DNA of 64,000 nt from Flavobacteriales bacterium (GTDB lineage Bacteria > Bacteroidota > Bacteroidia > Flavobacteriales_D > Crocinitomicaceae). A program made the position numbers and the translations under genes. The notes below the pieces were generated by a model. The model saw only the letters and a list, made by a program, of their open reading frames with translations, did not search any database and was not told where the DNA came from. This document shows positions 60,581 through 64,000 of this stretch, piece after piece. Where the stretch lies: positions 1 through 64,000 of the forward strand of contig CANHHA010000011.1 in NCBI GenBank assembly GCA_947460825.1, read 5' to 3'. Position 1 is the first letter of the stretch; the number at the start of each line of letters is the position of its first letter.

Positions 60581-61600
60581 AAAAAAGGCAAGGATGCTTG
60601 CATCATTGCTTTTTGATTGTTTTGAAGCTACCCCTTCTCGGGTTCATGCGCTTTAGCGCATAATCCCAGTCCACAGACTAGTTGATGATATAGCAAAAAA
60701 GATAGGTTGCGACTTCGGAGCACCATTGCTTTTTGATTGTTTTGAAGCTACCCCTTCTCGGGTTCATGCGCTTTAGCGCATAATCCAAATATCTAACAGA
60801 TTACCAGGATGCTTTTAGAACGGTGGGAAAGCTCGCTTTAACAACGGGAAAAAAGCAAAAAAGATAGGTTTCGACTTCGGAGCACCCTTGCTTTTTGATT
60901 GTTTTGAAGCTACCCCTTCTCGGGTTCACGAGCGAAAGCGAGTAATCCCTTGAACTAATAAAAAAAGGCAAGGATGCTTGCATCGTTGCTTTTTGATTGT
61001 TTTGAAGCTACCCCTTCTCGGGTTCATGCGTTCAACGTCGCTTCGCTATGTTGAACTAAACTTTATCGCATAATCCCAGTCCACAGACTAGTTGATGATA
61101 CAGCAAAAAAGATAGGTTGCGACTTCGGAGCACCCTTGCTTTTTAATTGTTTTGAAGCATACCCCTTCTCGGGTTCACGAGTTCAACGTCGCTTTGCTAA
61201 GTTGAACTAAACGATAGCGAGTAATCCCTTGAACTAATAAAAAAGGGCAAGGATGCTTGCATCGTTGCTTTTTGATTGTTTTGAAGCTACCCCTTCTCGG
61301 GTTCACGAGTTCAACGTCGCTTTGCTAAGTTGAACTAAACGATAGCGAGTAATCCCTTGAACTAATAAAAAAAGGCAATGATGCAAGCATCCTTGCCTTT
61401 TTGATTGTTTTGAAGCATAACCCTTCTCGGGTTCATGCGTTCAACGTCGCTTCGCTATGTTGAACTAAACTTTATCGCATAATCCCAATCCACAGAATAG
61501 TTAATGACACAGCAAAAAAGAGAGGTTGCGACTTTGGAGCACCCTTGCTTTTCAATGTTTTACAGCATCACCCTTAATAAGTACACTAATCATTGACAGG
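60581..61600 (+). repeat. complex array of about eight hairpin-bearing repeats after tRNA-Ser
   Basis: Core TTGCTTTTTGATTGTTTTGA begins at 60606, 60726, 60888, 60986, 61136, 61265, 61393 and, degenerate, 61545. Each full copy continues AGCTACCCCTTCTCGGGTTC, a palindromic filler, then AATCCC. Fillers come in two arm types (ATGCG...CGCAT and ACGAG...CGAGT), and copies 4 to 7 carry the same extra 30-bp piece (TTCAACGTCGCTTYGCTAWG on) inside the arm. Two linkers alternate: one with CCACAGACTAGTTGATGATA, one with GGCAAGGATGCTTGCATC, a terminator-like hairpin. No open gene lies here; it fills the gap from the tRNA to 61653. Confidence 0.85.
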
Positions 61601-61653
61601 AAGACAAGACCTCAGATAGCATATCCAAGTTAAATGGATGGTTTACATTAGAA

Positions 61654-62490
61654 TCAAAATGATTCACTCAGCAAATCTCCATCTTCCTCTAGGATAACCA
61701 TACCCTCTTTTTCAACTGAAAGCGTTACAGCTTTCTCATATCCCTCGCCCATTACATTTCGAAATACTCGATAGATATATTTACCACTTCGAAAGATATA
61801 CACACAATTTCCTCCAGAGCCAGAATATTCAACGCTTCCTTTATTTAAAACCAGCTCAGGTTTCTCGGATTGTTTTTGTCCTGCCTTCCAAGATACATAG
61901 CGAAAAACACCTTCTGTTGTTTCATCTATTCGTATCATATAGCTTGCCGTAATCGAGGAAAAGATCGGACGTTTAAATTCAGAAATTGACGTGTGAACTG
62001 CGGCTTTTTGAGCCTCAATTAATTTACTATATCGCTCATCCGCTTTCTTAGATCGATAATTTATCCCCGTAATGGTTGTTGCATCGTCGCTAAGCCAAAC
62101 AACCCCTTGATTCAACATAATACCTCGCCATCCCACTTGAGACCAATCGCTTGGTGTTGATTTAGCAATTTCAGTTTTGAGTGACTCATCAAAGACTTCA
62201 TCAAAATAAGTGTTCATCTCCACCTCATTCTGAATTGCAGGAATCGGAAAATCACGAACCAATGGATATGAAATCCGTTTAACGATTTCTTCTGTCTCAT
62301 TCTTTTTGAAAAGGAGTATAAACTTTTTTATTTCTTTTTCTTGTTTCGGAGACAGCGTTCGAAAATCATCGGCATCATATTCTCCGGTTGAAACGGACGT
62401 TTGTTGTTCTTTTTTATTAGCCTTTTTATTAGAAAAAGTACATGCCCCTATGAGCAGTAAACAAAGAATAAGGGTTGATTGAATGTTCAT
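61654..62490 (-). CDS. lipoprotein, 278 aa
   Basis: Signal MNIQSTLILCLLLIGAC with the lipidated Cys at residue 17, then a lysine-rich linker. The mature protein has SPKQEKEIKKFILLFKKNE and FPIPAIQNEVEMNTYFDE, and SQVGWRGIMLNQGVVWLSDD, which look like a soluble periplasmic domain of the NTF2-like or SH3-like kind, without certain assignment. SGSGGNCVYIFRSGKYIYRV ends the main sheet. Single leftward gene between the repeat array and rarA. Function unknown. Confidence 0.65.
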   Translation of the reverse strand: MNIQSTLILCLLLIGACTFSNKKANKKEQQTSVSTGEYDADDFRTLSPKQEKEIKKFILLFKKNETEEIVKRISYPLVRDFPIPAIQNEVEMNTYFDEVFDESLKTEIAKSTPSDWSQVGWRGIMLNQGVVWLSDDATTITGINYRSKKADERYSKLIEAQKAAVHTSISEFKRPIFSSITASYMIRIDETTEGVFRYVSWKAGQKQSEKPELVLNKGSVEYSGSGGNCVYIFRSGKYIYRVFRNVMGEGYEKAVTLSVEKEGMVILEEDGDLLSESF

Positions 62491-62564
62491 ATTTTAAATT
62501 CTACAACAAAGATAACAATGCCCAGACAATTGTTGGTCTCTATGTGATTTCGTACCTTTAACCC

Positions 62565-63848
62565 ATGAATACGCCACTCGCAGAACGCATGCGCCCGCTC
62601 CAACTCGATGACTATATCGGGCAGGTTCATTTGCTCGGTCCTGATGCGCCTTTGCGCAAGTCCATTGAAGCCGGCGTGCTTCCATCCATGATTTTTTGGG
62701 GACCTCCAGGTGTGGGTAAAACCACCCTTGCGAATTTAATTGCAACCCACCTCAAGCGACCTTTTTACAAGTTATCGGCCATTTCATCTGGAGTTAAGGA
62801 GGTGCGTGAAGTGATTCAGCAAGCTGAAAAAGGAGGAATGTTTCAACAAGGCGGTGCCGTGTTATTTATTGATGAAATTCATCGATTTTCAAAAGCACAA
62901 CAAGATTCTTTGCTTGGAGCTGTAGAAAAAGGAACCGTTACCCTCATGGGTGCAACCACCGAAAACCCATCCTTTGAAGTGATTGCCGCCCTGCTTTCCC
63001 GCTGTCAGGTATATACCTTACAAAGCCATAATAAAGAGGATTTGGAATTGCTCTTAACCCGAGCCTTAGCCAAAGATTCTTGGTTGAAATCTCGGGATAT
63101 AACCCTGCAAGAAACGGAAGCCTTATTGGCTATTTCTGGGGGAGACGCACGAAAATTGCTCAATGTTTTTGAATTATTAGTTGGAAGCACCCCTTCAAAT
63201 CAGCCCTTAGTCATTACGAATGAGTATGTGTTTGCTAATGCGCAGCAGAGCCTTTCACGGTATGACAAAGACGGGGAACAACATTACGATATAATTTCTG
63301 CCTTTATCAAATCGGTTCGCGGCAGTGACCCCAACGCAGCAGTGTATTGGCTTGCGCGAATGATTGCTGGTGGAGAGGATCCAAAATTCATCGCTCGCCG
63401 CCTCTTAATTATCGCCTCTGAAGACATTGGGTTGGCTAATCCAAATGCGCTGTTAATCGCAAATACAACCTTTGATAACGTATCAAAATTAGGCTGGCCA
63501 GAATCTCGAATTGTGCTCTCACAATGCACGATTTATTTGGCGTCCTCACCCAAAGGAAATGCCGCCTATCAAGCCATTAATCGAGCGCAAGAACTGGTAG
63601 CTAAAACTGGAGATTTACCAGTACCCCTTCCCCTGCGAAATTCCCCAACCGCCTTGATGGAGGAGTTAGGTTACGGCGAGGGTTATTTATATGCCCATGA
63701 TTTCCCAGGGAACTTTGTAGTCCAAGAATTTCTCCCGGATTCAATTGCTGGCAGTAATTTCTTTAAAGCCGGAAGCAGTGCTAAGGAGCAAGAAATTGCG
63801 AAGCAACTCTACCAACTATGGAACGATAAATACGGTACCAATGAATAG
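62565..63848 (+). CDS. rarA: replication-associated recombination protein A
   Basis: RarA/MgsA AAA+ ATPase, 427 aa: RPLQLDDYIGQVHLLGPDAP at the start, Walker A FWGPPGVGKTTLA, Walker B AVLFIDEIHRFSK, sensor TVTLMGATTENPSF and SGGDARKLLNVFELL, then the tetramerisation and C-terminal domains (IISAFIKSVRGSDPNAAVYW, LPLRNSPT). It acts at stalled replication forks with SSB and RecA. A TACCTTTA element precedes the start. It overlaps the next gene by eight bases. Confidence 0.95.
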   Translation: MNTPLAERMRPLQLDDYIGQVHLLGPDAPLRKSIEAGVLPSMIFWGPPGVGKTTLANLIATHLKRPFYKLSAISSGVKEVREVIQQAEKGGMFQQGGAVLFIDEIHRFSKAQQDSLLGAVEKGTVTLMGATTENPSFEVIAALLSRCQVYTLQSHNKEDLELLLTRALAKDSWLKSRDITLQETEALLAISGGDARKLLNVFELLVGSTPSNQPLVITNEYVFANAQQSLSRYDKDGEQHYDIISAFIKSVRGSDPNAAVYWLARMIAGGEDPKFIARRLLIIASEDIGLANPNALLIANTTFDNVSKLGWPESRIVLSQCTIYLASSPKGNAAYQAINRAQELVAKTGDLPVPLPLRNSPTALMEELGYGEGYLYAHDFPGNFVVQEFLPDSIAGSNFFKAGSSAKEQEIAKQLYQLWNDKYGTNE

Positions 63849-64000
63849 GCTCCTATACTCCCTCATCGTATATCCATTTTCCTTATTACCCCTTACGTTT
63901 TTAATGCTTCTCAGACCAATCTTATATGTTTCATTAAATCATGTAGTTGGCTATCGAAAAAAGGTGGTGCTCATGAATCTTACCCGTAGTTTCCCGCACG
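63841..64000 (+). CDS. lysophospholipid/lipid A acyltransferase, partial
   Basis: The 53 codons present (MNRLLYSLIVYPFSLLPLTF, then VVGYRKKVVLMNLTRSFP) match the N-terminus of LpxL/HtrB-like acyltransferases: a membrane helix and then the YRxKVxxxNLxxSFP sequence before the HxxxxD active site, which lies past the right edge. Members add acyl chains to lipid A or ornithine lipids. The start overlaps the rarA stop, so coupled translation. Confidence 0.75.
   Translation, partial: MNRLLYSLIVYPFSLLPLTFLMLLRPILYVSLNHVVGYRKKVVLMNLTRSFPH

Noticed and set aside
60581-61600. CRISPR array
   Set aside because: Spacing between cores varies from 98 to 162 bp, the core is about 60 bp, and the segments between cores are themselves repeated and not unique; no cas genes are present.

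Overview
The window looks like a chromosomal segment of a Bacteroidota bacterium, most likely a flavobacterial lineage near Crocinitomicaceae/Fluviicola. This rests on four things. Several secreted proteins carry C-terminal type IX secretion (T9SS) sorting domains. Promoter -7 elements of the form TAnnTTTG lie just before genes, usually without a Shine-Dalgarno sequence. The DNA is AT-rich. The gene families (DUF4139, MBL-rhodanese, CusA fused to TolC, FISUMP domain, DUF2795, long IspH) are typical of that phylum. The genus is inference.

Left part (1-20 kb) is accessory-like. It holds small uncharacterised and secreted proteins, T9SS cargo, a DbpA-like RNA helicase, an M48 peptidase pair, a DUF4143 ATPase between 31-bp direct repeats, and a second AAA ATPase. 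Between them are decayed genes: a GIY-YIG nuclease with a stop codon, a broken secreted protein, the tail of a formylglycine-generating-enzyme-like gene and the tail of another DUF4143 ATPase. Dispersed repeats recur at about 1.3-1.95, 5.2, 6.7 and 10.5 kb.

Middle part (20-38 kb): folE, a lipoprotein hydrolase pair, tRNA-Val followed by partial copies of its 3' end that bracket a Fic gene lacking the catalytic histidine, then a tight leftward cluster (31.4 to 27.7 kb) led by a von Willebrand A protein and a possible Cys-cluster/winged-helix regulator. Rightward housekeeping genes follow: TPR membrane protein, ribH, glmM, DUF4139, ispH and a PduO-type cobalamin adenosyltransferase.

Right part (38-64 kb): a leftward heavy-metal efflux operon (RND pump fused to its outer-membrane channel, adaptor, CxxCH lipoprotein), a T9SS M1 aminopeptidase, fabG-hemB-hutH, a rightward run from cysC to murB, an ABC exporter with a LolA-like protein, an MBL-rhodanese sulfur enzyme followed by a methyltransferase with an in-frame TAG, tRNA-Ser, about 1 kb of complex repeats, a lipoprotein, rarA and the start of a lipid acyltransferase.

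The least explained material is (a) a recurring T-arm-like core, GGGTTC...AAYCC, whose middle is filled with small palindromes, seen at several sites and in seven copies after tRNA-Ser; (b) the tRNA-Val tail copies around the Fic gene and its AGCTCA-rich upstream region; and (c) the vWA/regulator cluster.
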